Shown here one piece after another: positions 8,570 through 16,350 of a DNA stretch of 64,000 nucleotides. Made by a program: the position numbers and the translations under genes. The stretch comes from Chitinophagaceae bacterium (GTDB lineage: Bacteria; Bacteroidota; Bacteroidia; Chitinophagales; Chitinophagaceae). The notes beneath the pieces were generated by a model that saw only the letters and a program-made list of their open reading frames with translations, was not told where the DNA came from and made no database searches. Every line of letters starts with the position of its first letter. Position 1 is the first letter of the stretch. The stretch is from contig JADLCD010000081.1 in the NCBI GenBank assembly GCA_020847395.1, positions 1 through 64,000 of the forward strand, in the 5' to 3' direction.

Positions 8570-9739
8570 TTAGAATGTCAACACTTCTTTTTCCAACTGA
8601 ATCTCCAAAGATTTCTTTTGAGCAGCTTCTACCCTTCCAATCACCTGCGCTTCCACGCCAAACTGTTGTGCAGTTTTAATAATATCATCTGCTGCCTTTT
8701 CGGTAGTGTATACTTCAAGCCTGCAGCCCATATTAAATACCTGGTACATTTCCCTGTTATCAGCCTTACTTGCTTTTTGTATAATATCAAAAATAACAGG
8801 TGGCGTAAACAGGTTATCTTTAATAACTTTTACATGCTCGGGTATATACTTCAAACATTTGGTTTGTCCGCCGCCACTACAATGTATTAACCCATGCAAA
8901 TCATCAAAATTATTTTCAAGCAATACTTTTAGCACAGGAGCATAAGTACGTGTAGGAGATAACAGCAACTTGCCTATGGTAGTTTTGCTGCCATCTGCTG
9001 TAATTGTATCATTTAGTTTATGATTGCCTATATATATTATATTATTGCTTAACGTCGGCTCAAATGTTTCCGGGTATTTTTCCGCATAATATTTATTCAG
9101 CACATCATGCCTTGCACTGGTTAGTCCATTACTGCCAAGCCCGCTGTTGTATTCATTTTCATATACACATTTTCCAAAGCTGGAAAATCCAACAATCACA
9201 TCACCCGCTTGTATTTTTTCATTGGTGATAATTTTTTCTTTGGGCCAGCGGGATGTCATGGTTCCATTTACCGCTATGGTTCTCACCACATCACCCACAT
9301 CAGCGGTTTCACCGCCGAGGTAATGAATGTTAACACCAAAAGTTTTAAGCTGGTCAAATAATTCCTGCGAACCATTGATCACCTGCTCCAGCACTGCAGC
9401 GGATATCAGTTTTTTATTCCTGTCGATAGTTGAATTGAAAACAAGGTTGTCATATACGCCCACGCAGAGCAGATCATCCAGGTTCATAATGATCGCGTCA
9501 TGCGCTATGCCTTTCCAGACAGATAAATCCCCGGTTTCTTTCCAGTACAGGTAAGCAAGAATACTTTTGGTGCCGGCGCCATCAGCATGCATAATGTTCA
9601 CAAAATTTTCATCTGCCCCAAGAAAATCAGGATACATTTTACAGAATGCTTTGGGATACAGCCCTGCATCTAATTTTTTAATGGCAGTATGTACATCTTC
9701 TTTCTGCGCGGAAACTCCTCTTTCGTTGTATAAGCTCAT
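8570..9739 (-). CDS. purM: Phosphoribosylformylglycinamidine cyclo-ligase (AIR synthase)
   Basis: PurM-family enzyme of 389 residues, the longer Bacteroidota form, closing the imidazole ring in purine synthesis (FGAM plus ATP to AIR). Visible motifs are the N-terminal YNERGVSAQKEDV, HADGAGTKS (nucleotide-binding loop), DDLLCVGV, YLGGETADVGD and the C-terminal HCSGGGQTKC and FNMGCRLEV. All look intact. It is divergent from ribF across an 80-base gap in which both promoters must fit. Confidence in family is high; the symbol rests on similarity. Confidence 0.92.
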   Translation of the reverse strand: MSLYNERGVSAQKEDVHTAIKKLDAGLYPKAFCKMYPDFLGADENFVNIMHADGAGTKSILAYLYWKETGDLSVWKGIAHDAIIMNLDDLLCVGVYDNLVFNSTIDRNKKLISAAVLEQVINGSQELFDQLKTFGVNIHYLGGETADVGDVVRTIAVNGTMTSRWPKEKIITNEKIQAGDVIVGFSSFGKCVYENEYNSGLGSNGLTSARHDVLNKYYAEKYPETFEPTLSNNIIYIGNHKLNDTITADGSKTTIGKLLLSPTRTYAPVLKVLLENNFDDLHGLIHCSGGGQTKCLKYIPEHVKVIKDNLFTPPVIFDIIQKASKADNREMYQVFNMGCRLEVYTTEKAADDIIKTAQQFGVEAQVIGRVEAAQKKSLEIQLEKEVLTF

Positions 9740-9759
9740 GGTATTTTTTTAGACCGCTG

Positions 9760-9791
9760 CAAAAGTAATTATTCGCGGTTCAAATATCAAT
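9760..9791 (-). promoter_or_regulatory. Candidate purM promoter
   Basis: On the minus strand ATTG (9791-9788), a 20-base spacer, and TACTTTTG (9767-9760). The -7 box is perfect for the Bacteroidota consensus and the -33 box has one mismatch. The transcript would start about 14 bases before the purM ATG. Confidence 0.45.
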
Positions 9792-9797
9792 TTCCAT

Positions 9798-9805
9798 TAG
9801 TTTTG
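9798..9805 (+). promoter_or_regulatory. Candidate -7 box of ribF
   Basis: TAGTTTTG fits TAnnTTTG and lies 15 bases before the GTG start of ribF, implying a very short leader. The -33 position shows only TTCG at a 22-base spacing, so the call is weak. Confidence 0.3.
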
Positions 9806-9819
9806 CAGCCCTAAGAAAT

Positions 9820-10761
9820 GTGAATAAAGCTCTGCAGATACATCCAGACATATCGGTTCTACCTTTTTTCCGCAATGCCGTAGTCACTATCGGCACCTTC
9901 GATGGTGTTCATACCGGCCATAAACAGATCATTAAGCAATTAAAGGAAGAAGCAAAACGCATTAACGGTGAAACAGTTATTGTTACTTTTTTCCCGCATC
10001 CGCGTAAAGTAATTAACCCCGATGCCAGCATTGAGCTGCTGAATACTCCCGAAGAAAAAGCCACTTTACTTGCAGCGGAAGGAATTGATCACCTTGTAAT
10101 TGTGCCTTTTACAAAAGCGTTTGCAGAACAACCGGCATCTGAATATATTACTGTTTTTTTACAGGGAAGATTACACCCGCATACTGTTATTATCGGTTAT
10201 GATCACCGCTTTGGCAAAAACCGTGAGGGCAATTACCTGATGCTGGAAGCATTTTCAAAGCAATGCAATTTTGAAGTTAAAGAGATACCGGAAAAAGTAT
10301 TGCTCGAAACGGCAGTGAGTTCAACCCGTATTAGAAAAGCAATTGTAGAAGGAGATATTGCCACCGCCAATGCTTTGCTGGGCTATGATTATTTTTTTGG
10401 GGGAACTGTTGTTGATGGCAACAAACTGGGCAGAACACTTGGTTATCCTACAGCCAATATACAACCTGATAATCCGGAAAAATTAATTCCGGGCTTTGGC
10501 ATATATACAGTGGAAGTAGAAATTAAAGGCAGGAAGTATGGTGGCATGATGAGTATAGGCACACGCCCTACTATAGATGATGGCAATACAAGCGTGATTG
10601 AAGTAAATATCTTTGACTTCAATGACAATATTTATGGTGAATCTATAAAAGTGTATATGAAAGCTTACCTGCGGCCTGAACTGAAATTTAATAGCCTGGA
10701 CGCTTTAAGGGATCAGCTTGCACTGGATAAAGAAGATTCGCTGAGAATTTTAACGCGATAA
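9820..10761 (+). CDS. ribF: Bifunctional riboflavin kinase/FAD synthetase
   Basis: Makes FMN from riboflavin and FAD from FMN. The N-terminal nucleotidyltransferase carries GTFDGVHTGHKQII (about 27-40) and VSSTRIRKAI. The C-terminal kinase carries GTVVDGNKLGRTLGYPTANI and FGIYTVEV. The length of 313 residues is typical. The reading frame opens with GTG at 9820, because the ATG two bases earlier is followed at once by a stop in its own frame. No in-frame ATG precedes the conserved core, so GTG is the likely start. Confidence 0.94.
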   Translation: MNKALQIHPDISVLPFFRNAVVTIGTFDGVHTGHKQIIKQLKEEAKRINGETVIVTFFPHPRKVINPDASIELLNTPEEKATLLAAEGIDHLVIVPFTKAFAEQPASEYITVFLQGRLHPHTVIIGYDHRFGKNREGNYLMLEAFSKQCNFEVKEIPEKVLLETAVSSTRIRKAIVEGDIATANALLGYDYFFGGTVVDGNKLGRTLGYPTANIQPDNPEKLIPGFGIYTVEVEIKGRKYGGMMSIGTRPTIDDGNTSVIEVNIFDFNDNIYGESIKVYMKAYLRPELKFNSLDALRDQLALDKEDSLRILTR

Positions 10762-10922
10762 TTATCAAAGGAATAATATTCCTGCAAATGCAAAAGGTTT
10801 CAGATCTATTGAACCGTCAAGTTGCAAAAACACTAAGTTTCATCAAAGGATTATTGTTTGCCTTTATAGGTTTCTCACATTTTATATTCATGTTCTGAAA
10901 AGCATGGGCTGTGAGCAGATAT

Positions 10923-10939
10923 CCTTCCCTTCGGGAAGG
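10923..10939. repeat. CCTTCCC-TTC-GGGAAGG hairpin element
   Basis: A 7-bp GC-rich stem closed by a TTC loop, followed by GCGGGATGGG, in the gap between the convergent genes ribF and the 240-residue hypothetical. It has the same plan as the element at 40067-40083. No T-tract follows, so I read it as a dispersed palindromic repeat, though it could slow transcription from both sides. Confidence 0.5.
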
Positions 10940-10962
10940 CGGGATGGGCCTGGCTTCGTTCC

Positions 10963-11685
10963 TTACGCTGCCGCATTTTCCGTAATATATTTCACCAAAC
11001 TTCTTTTGGCAATCGGCAAAAGTGTTTCTTCCAGCGGGTAACTCAAATCTGTTTCTATACTATATACCGCAGGGTTTGGCAATTCATATTTATTACGGAT
11101 AAGTTCAGTTTTTATATTTTCATACGTATTTACAAAATTGCGTTGCCACTCTGCAACAAAAGATGTTTTGATGCTGCGGTATTTCTCATCATGTTTTTCA
11201 AATATGCTTAACCGGTAGTGATAAACCCTGGTATCGCTGTGTTTACCATCACAAAGAAAAAAGTAACCTTCCCTGTTTTCCAGCGGCACTATACCCACCG
11301 GTAAAATATTCAGCTTTTCTTCTACAAATTCATAAATTTCCGCACCGTCTTTTATAGTAGCGCTCATATTTTGTATGGCATACTGAATAATATCTTCCAG
11401 CTCTTTCATCATATCGTCATCTTCTATAATTTTTTCATACAATATCTGCAGTTTGTCTACATCAATATGTGTGAACTTTTTAGGAAATTGCTCCTGTATT
11501 AATTGCTTGTTATACTTAAAGCGAAGCATATTGTTGTAGTGAAAGATGATATCAGAAAGCTGGGGATACAATTTGTTCAGTGTAAACTCGGCATGTATCT
11601 GTTGCAGATAAGCCAGTAAAGTATACTTTTTCAGTTCGAAATCAATGTATCCTTCTGCAAACCAGGTTTTGGATAATGTCTTCAT
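10963..11685 (-). CDS. Conserved hypothetical protein, 240 residues
   Basis: No domain recognised. The protein is soluble-looking, mixed charged and aromatic, without signal peptide or membrane segment. It starts MKTLSKTWFAEGYIDFELKKY and has a mid-section of acidic helices (DDDMMKELEDIIQYAIQNM, about 89-107). A more strand-like second half is rich in Tyr and Phe. It is divergent from the injection-system operon with 329 bases between them and convergent with ribF. I see nothing linking it functionally to the injection system; it may mark the left border of the island. Confidence 0.7.
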   Translation of the reverse strand: MKTLSKTWFAEGYIDFELKKYTLLAYLQQIHAEFTLNKLYPQLSDIIFHYNNMLRFKYNKQLIQEQFPKKFTHIDVDKLQILYEKIIEDDDMMKELEDIIQYAIQNMSATIKDGAEIYEFVEEKLNILPVGIVPLENREGYFFLCDGKHSDTRVYHYRLSIFEKHDEKYRSIKTSFVAEWQRNFVNTYENIKTELIRNKYELPNPAVYSIETDLSYPLEETLLPIAKRSLVKYITENAAA

Positions 11686-12014
11686 AACTGCAAGGGTTAA
11701 GTTTTTCGAATTTAAGAAAAAAGCTTCATGAAAGTTTCTCTTTTATAAATATAATAACTACATTGTAGCCAGATTATTATTCCAATATATTATTATTTGC
11801 CTGCTGTACCATTTTAATTTCAATGTATTATTTAAACCTCAGCGTTTCGTACCTCAATTAAATTTTTCTACCAATTCTGTGCTTGATTTAGTCTCCATCC
11901 TATATTCCCTTGCAATGCTGATTTGTACACCGTTTCAGTTTTTTTGATTTTATAAAACAAAACATAATTCAAAAACACGTTGGGTGCATTGTGCCCGGCA
12001 AGTAAATTCTAATT
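11686..12014. other. Divergent regulatory gap upstream of the eCIS operon
   Basis: 329 AT-rich bases between the divergent 240-residue gene and the first injection-system gene. It must contain the operon promoter, but I find no TTTG/TAnnTTTG pair with correct spacing on either strand. That may mean a different sigma factor or an activator. No tRNA, repeat or attachment site was recognised. Confidence 0.5.
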
Positions 12015-12572
12015 ATGATTTTGCAGGCTATAAATTTTATTAAGTCGCGGCTTAACACGGCAGGCATCACCTCAGAAACCGGCAACATAGGAGAAATTGT
12101 TGCAGATGGCGGAACTGGTCATGCCAATGATCATGTGATCATCTCTTTAGTGAATATTGAGGAGAACAGGATATCCAGGGACCCGCATAATTATGTGAGA
12201 ACAGAAACAGGTATTAATAAAAAGAACCCGGCTATACATTTGAATATTACCATACTTTTTACATCGGTGAGACACGAAACCGGTTATGAACGGTCACTTG
12301 AAGAGATAGAACAGGTTATCAGTTTTTTTCAGAAACAAAATGTGTTTGACAGTACAACGGAAACTGAACTGGAAGATGCAGGTATTGAAAAGCTCATCTT
12401 CGAAATGCTGAGTTTTAATCTTGAACAGCTATACCAGCTTTGGTCCATGTTAGGTGGCAGGTATCATCCTTCAGCAGCATATAGAATGAGAATGGTAACG
12501 ATTGACAATGCTACACGCCAAAGCGGGCCGATGATCACCGATATAAGAAGCGACTATTTTATAAAATCCTGA
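12015..12572 (+). CDS. DUF4255 domain protein (Pvc16/Afp16-like cap or terminator)
   Basis: First gene of the contractile injection system. Its 185 residues match the DUF4255 N-terminal domain of Pvc16, the protein that caps the distal end of tube and sheath and stops their growth. Recognisable segments are the N-terminal helix MILQAINFIKSRL, the ISLVNIEENR strand followed by a disordered loop, NPAIHLNITILFTSV, and the LEEIEQVISFFQKQNVFD and LEQLYQLWSMLGGRYHPS region. It is 3 bases from the next gene. Assignment by family and position is strong; the capping role is inferred from Afp16/Pvc16. Confidence 0.88.
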   Translation: MILQAINFIKSRLNTAGITSETGNIGEIVADGGTGHANDHVIISLVNIEENRISRDPHNYVRTETGINKKNPAIHLNITILFTSVRHETGYERSLEEIEQVISFFQKQNVFDSTTETELEDAGIEKLIFEMLSFNLEQLYQLWSMLGGRYHPSAAYRMRMVTIDNATRQSGPMITDIRSDYFIKS

Positions 12573-12574
12573 TA

Positions 12575-13135
12575 ATGGCAACAGTAATTGAGACTATACA
12601 AACTACTTACAAAAAGCTGTTCTCCATAAAGCTGATGCATGAAGCCTATGAAAATACGGGGGCTGCAGGCAGTACCATCAATACTGCATTGCATATATAC
12701 CCGGATAAATTTACACTCAATCTATTTTCTAATTATGATATCACATATAATTATGATGGAAGCATGATAAATTGTTTTATGCGGGTTAATGGCAATAATC
12801 CCTACAAAACAATTCCACCAGGTATTCGCCTGCGCCTGATTGTACAAAACAAGGCAGATTTTCTACACAGAACCAACATAACTCCGGCCGGCAGCAGCAA
12901 AGTATATGTATTTACAAACAGCAACAATACTATTGATGGAGGAGTAAAGTATATAACCCAAAACGCTGCCGGTGTGCAGGATGCCGACCTTAAAGCCGTG
13001 GGTGCTGTTGCGGCAGATGAAAAATGTTTTGCAGTAATAGATATCATTGGCGAAGTAGCCAGCAATGATTACCGGCTTTTTGATACAGCAGGGCTCAGGA
13101 GTCCATCATTTGCTGTGAAGTTTATAAAAAAATAA
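12575..13135 (+). CDS. eCIS-associated protein of unknown function
   Basis: Protein of 186 residues with no named domain that I recognise. It starts with a helix, then KKLFSIKLMHEAY, and continues as a strand-rich region (LHIYPDKFTLNLFSNYDITYNY). It has no signal peptide, Cys cluster or membrane segment. It sits between the DUF4255 protein and the sheath, two genes whose products meet at the distal end of the particle. A cap-adaptor, plug or assembly role is therefore plausible, as described for AlgoCIS, but this is inference from position only. Confidence 0.75.
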   Translation: MATVIETIQTTYKKLFSIKLMHEAYENTGAAGSTINTALHIYPDKFTLNLFSNYDITYNYDGSMINCFMRVNGNNPYKTIPPGIRLRLIVQNKADFLHRTNITPAGSSKVYVFTNSNNTIDGGVKYITQNAAGVQDADLKAVGAVAADEKCFAVIDIIGEVASNDYRLFDTAGLRSPSFAVKFIKK

Positions 13136-13160
13136 TCGAATCAATATAAAATATAACAAC

Positions 13161-14573
13161 ATGGCACAAATAAATGAAACTGCTTTAAAAACGCCGGGCG
13201 TATATGTTAATGAAATTTCGTTGCTGCCGCCAATTGTGGCACAGGTAGAAACTGCAATTCCCGCTTTTATCGGCTATACTGAATTTTCTGATGCAACCAC
13301 CCAGCGCTTTAAGCCTATAAAAATATTTTCACTGCTTGATTATATCACACAATTCGGAAAGGGTGAGGAAGCTGAAATTGCTGTAACTGTTACCAATACC
13401 AGCTTACCTGAGATCACCGCTGTTGTTGTTCCCGCCCTTGAACATACATTATATCATCACATTAAAATGTTCTTTGCCAACGGCGGCAGCAAATGTTATA
13501 TTGTTTCTGTGGGCGATTATGCTGAAACTGCAGATGCGGGAGATGATACAACACCATTGGGATTATTAGGTGGATTAAAAGCAGTGGAAGCAGAAGACGA
13601 GCCTACACTGCTGGTAATACCTGAGGCTGTGCTGCTGGATGAAACAGGGTATACTACAGTAGTGCAGGCAATGTTAAAACAATGTAATGATCTGCAGGAC
13701 AGGTTTTCCATACTTGATGTTTTAGGCGGTGATGAATATACTGCTGATATTGTATCTGACCACCGCGACCAGGTAGGCAATAATTTTCTTAACTACGGAG
13801 CCAGCTATTTTCCTTTTTTAAAAACTTCGCTTACTCCCGGGTTTGATGACACAAAAATCAAGCTCACCCAATCCGGCGGCGAGCTTAATACCAAGCTGCT
13901 TTCCGATTCAGTTGGTTCTCCAGCAAAAACTATTAAAGAAAAATACAATGGTATGTATAATGCCATTAAGCAGGCCATTGGTGAGCAATACTTCACGCTT
14001 CCGCCTTCCGCCACTATAGCAGGTGTATATGCTTCGGTTGACGGGCAACGCGGCGTATGGAAAGCCCCTGCCAATGTAAGCCTTACATCGGTAATAGAAC
14101 CTACCGTTAAAATAGATAATACCAAACAGGATGACATGAATGATAATCCTGCGACCGGAAAATCTATTAATGTTATCCGCTCATTTACCGGCAAAGGAAT
14201 ACTGGTATGGGGCGCACGAACATTAGAAGGAAATAGCAGTGAATGGAGATATATATCTGTAAGGAGATTATTTATTATGGTTGAAGAATCAGTAAAAAAA
14301 GCTACGGCAGATTTTGTATTTGAACCCAATGATGCCAATACCTGGACCAAGGTAAGAGCGATGATTGAAAACTTTCTTATTGTACTATGGCGTCAGGGGG
14401 CATTAGCCGGGGCAAAGCCGGAGCATGCATTTTTTGTAAATGTAGGGCTTGGTAAAACCATGACTGCAGAAGATATTTTAAACGGAAAAATGATTGTGGA
14501 AATAGGACTGGCAGCGGTACGCCCTGCCGAGTTTATTATACTCCGTTTTTCACACAAAATGCAGGAATCATAA
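13161..14573 (+). CDS. Contractile tail sheath protein (Pvc2/Afp2-like)
   Basis: Sheath subunit of 470 residues that contracts to drive the inner tube into a target. The N-terminal TPGVYVNEISLLPPIVAQVETAIPAFIGYT is the standard handshake segment. The C-terminal part contains RSFTGKGILVWGARTLEG, SEWRYISVRRLFIMVEESVKKA and FVFEPNDANTWTKVRAMIENFL, the conserved sheath C-domain. Unlike Afp and PVC, which have three sheath paralogues, there is one sheath gene here. The next gene is a tube protein after 36 bases. Confidence 0.96.
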   Translation: MAQINETALKTPGVYVNEISLLPPIVAQVETAIPAFIGYTEFSDATTQRFKPIKIFSLLDYITQFGKGEEAEIAVTVTNTSLPEITAVVVPALEHTLYHHIKMFFANGGSKCYIVSVGDYAETADAGDDTTPLGLLGGLKAVEAEDEPTLLVIPEAVLLDETGYTTVVQAMLKQCNDLQDRFSILDVLGGDEYTADIVSDHRDQVGNNFLNYGASYFPFLKTSLTPGFDDTKIKLTQSGGELNTKLLSDSVGSPAKTIKEKYNGMYNAIKQAIGEQYFTLPPSATIAGVYASVDGQRGVWKAPANVSLTSVIEPTVKIDNTKQDDMNDNPATGKSINVIRSFTGKGILVWGARTLEGNSSEWRYISVRRLFIMVEESVKKATADFVFEPNDANTWTKVRAMIENFLIVLWRQGALAGAKPEHAFFVNVGLGKTMTAEDILNGKMIVEIGLAAVRPAEFIILRFSHKMQES

Positions 14574-14609
14574 ATCGAAATTCATTTAAATCACTTTTAA
14601 AAAAATAGT

Positions 14610-15041
14610 ATGGCACAATATCCGATTTCAAAATTTCATTTCCAGGTTGACTGGGGCGGCTCAAGAATAGGATTTACTGAAGTAACAGGACTGGAAGTTT
14701 CAACCGATGTAATTGAATATCGCGAAGGATCAAGTCCGGAATATCACAAAATCAAAATGCCCGGAATGCAAAAGTTCTCCAATATAACGCTGAAACGCGG
14801 CACATTTCAGGGAGACAATGATTTTTATAATTGGTGGAATACAGTTGCACTCAATACCATTGAAAGAAGGAATGTAACTATTTCTTTATTGAATGAGAGC
14901 CATGAGCCTGTAGTTGTATGGAAAGTAAAAAACGCATGGCCGGTTAAAGTACAATCCACAGACCTGAAAGCAGATGGTAATGAAGTGGCTATTGAAACAC
15001 TTGAGCTGGCTCATGAAGGGTTAACTATTCAAAATGAATAA
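14610..15041 (+). CDS. Inner tube protein, gp19 family (first copy)
   Basis: Hcp/gp19-like tube subunit of 143 residues. MAQYPISKFHFQVDWGG, GFTEVTGLEVSTDVIEYREG and MPGMQKFSNITLKRGTFQGD form the typical beta-barrel face. It stacks as hexameric rings inside the sheath and holds cargo in its lumen. The strong TGLEV/SPEYHKIKMPG features resemble the main tube subunit (Afp1/Pvc1). The second tube gene starts 2 bases after this stop. Confidence 0.94.
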   Translation: MAQYPISKFHFQVDWGGSRIGFTEVTGLEVSTDVIEYREGSSPEYHKIKMPGMQKFSNITLKRGTFQGDNDFYNWWNTVALNTIERRNVTISLLNESHEPVVVWKVKNAWPVKVQSTDLKADGNEVAIETLELAHEGLTIQNE

Positions 15042-15043
15042 TA

Positions 15044-15478
15044 ATGGCGCAATATCCATTAACAGGTTTTCATTTTTCAGTTTCATTTGATAAACTGCCC
15101 GGTCAATTCAGTTTTCAGGAAGTGAGCGGGCTGGAGGTAGAAATGGAAATGGAATCATTTACCGAAGGTGGACAGAACAGGTTTACCTGGCAATTACCCA
15201 AACGGGCACGATACAGCGATATAATTATAAAAAGAGGAAAGATAACAGGATCAGCAATAGTGCTGTGGTGTAAGAACGCAATAGAGAATTTCATTTTTCA
15301 ACCCGTAAATATTACCATATCGCTGCTGAATGAAAATCACGAACCTGTTCAATCATGGCATGTAATAAATGCTATACCAAGAAAATGGGCTTTATCAAAT
15401 TTTAATGCAGAGGAAAATTCAATCGCAATTGAATCCATCACGCTCACCTATCAATATTTTACCATGCTCACCACGTAA
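15044..15478 (+). CDS. Inner tube protein, gp19 family (second copy)
   Basis: Second tube paralogue, 144 residues (MAQYPLTGFHFSVSFDKLPG; FQEVSGLEVEMEMESFTEGG; ARYSDIIIKRGKITGS). It keeps the fold but differs markedly from the first copy, for example with RFTWQLPKRARYS in place of YHKIKMPGMQKFS. In Afp and PVC the Afp5/Pvc5-type paralogue forms a single ring at the tube-baseplate junction. I infer the same role here, because this copy lies nearer the baseplate genes. Confidence 0.92.
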   Translation: MAQYPLTGFHFSVSFDKLPGQFSFQEVSGLEVEMEMESFTEGGQNRFTWQLPKRARYSDIIIKRGKITGSAIVLWCKNAIENFIFQPVNITISLLNENHEPVQSWHVINAIPRKWALSNFNAEENSIAIESITLTYQYFTMLTT

Positions 15479-15490
15479 ATAAATAAGCTA

Positions 15491-15661
15491 ATGCCTGTAG
15501 AAATTAAAGAACTATTGATAAAGGCAACTGTAAGCGCCACTACAACAGCAACTTCAAAAGAAACCTTAAGCCAGGAGGAAATAACCAGGCTGAAAAAGGA
15601 AATTACAAAAGAAGTAACAGATAAAGTGTTGCACTTGCTTCAACAAAAAAACGAACGATAA
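15491..15661 (+). CDS. Small eCIS protein, DUF5908-like (56 residues)
   Basis: Short ORF starting MPVEIKELLIKATVS and ending in a charged helix (EEITRLKKEITKEVTDKVLHLL). It fits the small DUF5908 family recurrently encoded between tube and LysM genes in eCIS loci (Pvc6 position). The ATG at 15491 is 12 bases after the tube stop, and the stop TAA at 15659-15661 is 1 base before the next ATG, so it fills the gap exactly. The predicted coiled coil suggests a small adaptor or assembly helper. Function unknown. Confidence 0.78.
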   Translation: MPVEIKELLIKATVSATTTATSKETLSQEEITRLKKEITKEVTDKVLHLLQQKNER

Positions 15662-15662
15662 T

Positions 15663-16343
15663 ATGGCCGCCGGACAATTAGAGAAATTATATATAGTACC
15701 CTACAAAACGGCAGATTATGCTATTACAAGTATTGCCGCGCCTCCATTTTTTGCTCTCATCAATCCTGAAACATATACTTACAGGTATAAGGTTGAGTTC
15801 TGTGATACACAGGCGCCTGGCACATCCGGAGTAGCTCTGAAATTTAATAAGATGCCGCCGCAGGAATTCAATTTTGATTTTTTGTTTGATAGTACAGGTA
15901 TCATCCAGGGAGTAACGCCATCCATTGTTCCCGTAACAGAACAATTGGATTTATTTCGGCACCAGGTACTTTATTACCAGGGAGACATTCACAGGCCATA
16001 TTATTTAAAAATACATTGGGGAACATTATTGTTTAAGGGTATACTTACCGCGATGGATATTGAATTCAAATTGTTTTCCCCCGACGGAGCGCCATTGAGA
16101 GCTATCGCTAAATGCAGTTTTAAAGGATCAATAGAAGAGAACCTGCGGCTGGCAATGGAAAACAGGATGAGCCCTGATATAACACATAGCCGTTTATTTA
16201 AACAAAGTGATAAAATAACCCTGCTAACTAAAGAAATGTATAAAGATCAACAGTATTATATAGATGTAGCTGCTTATAACAAATTAGATGCTTTCCGGAA
16301 AATAAAAACAGGTACTACAGTTTTATTTCCCCCGATAAAATAG
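15663..16343 (+). CDS. CIS tube-initiator/LysM protein (Pvc7/Afp7-like)
   Basis: Protein of 226 residues combining an N-terminal tube-like domain (KLYIVPYKTADYAI to about residue 160, including YRYKVEFCDTQAPGTSG and PQEFNFDFLFDSTG) with a short C-terminal LysM-like module (DKITLLTKEMYKDQQYYIDVAAYNKLDAFRKIKTGTTVLFPP). This is the Pvc7/gp53-type adaptor joining tube to baseplate. The LysM piece probably wraps the sheath-baseplate contact rather than binding peptidoglycan. It lies 7 bases before the spike gene. Confidence 0.88.
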   Translation: MAAGQLEKLYIVPYKTADYAITSIAAPPFFALINPETYTYRYKVEFCDTQAPGTSGVALKFNKMPPQEFNFDFLFDSTGIIQGVTPSIVPVTEQLDLFRHQVLYYQGDIHRPYYLKIHWGTLLFKGILTAMDIEFKLFSPDGAPLRAIAKCSFKGSIEENLRLAMENRMSPDITHSRLFKQSDKITLLTKEMYKDQQYYIDVAAYNKLDAFRKIKTGTTVLFPPIK

Positions 16344-16350
16344 AAGAAGT

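Noticed and set aside
10762-10962. Intrinsic terminator at the 10923 hairpin
   Set aside because: Stem is good, but neither strand has a following T-tract; treated as a repeat instead.
13805-14350. 181-codon open frame antisense to the sheath gene
   Set aside because: Shadow of the sheath reading frame; composition is typical of antisense frames.
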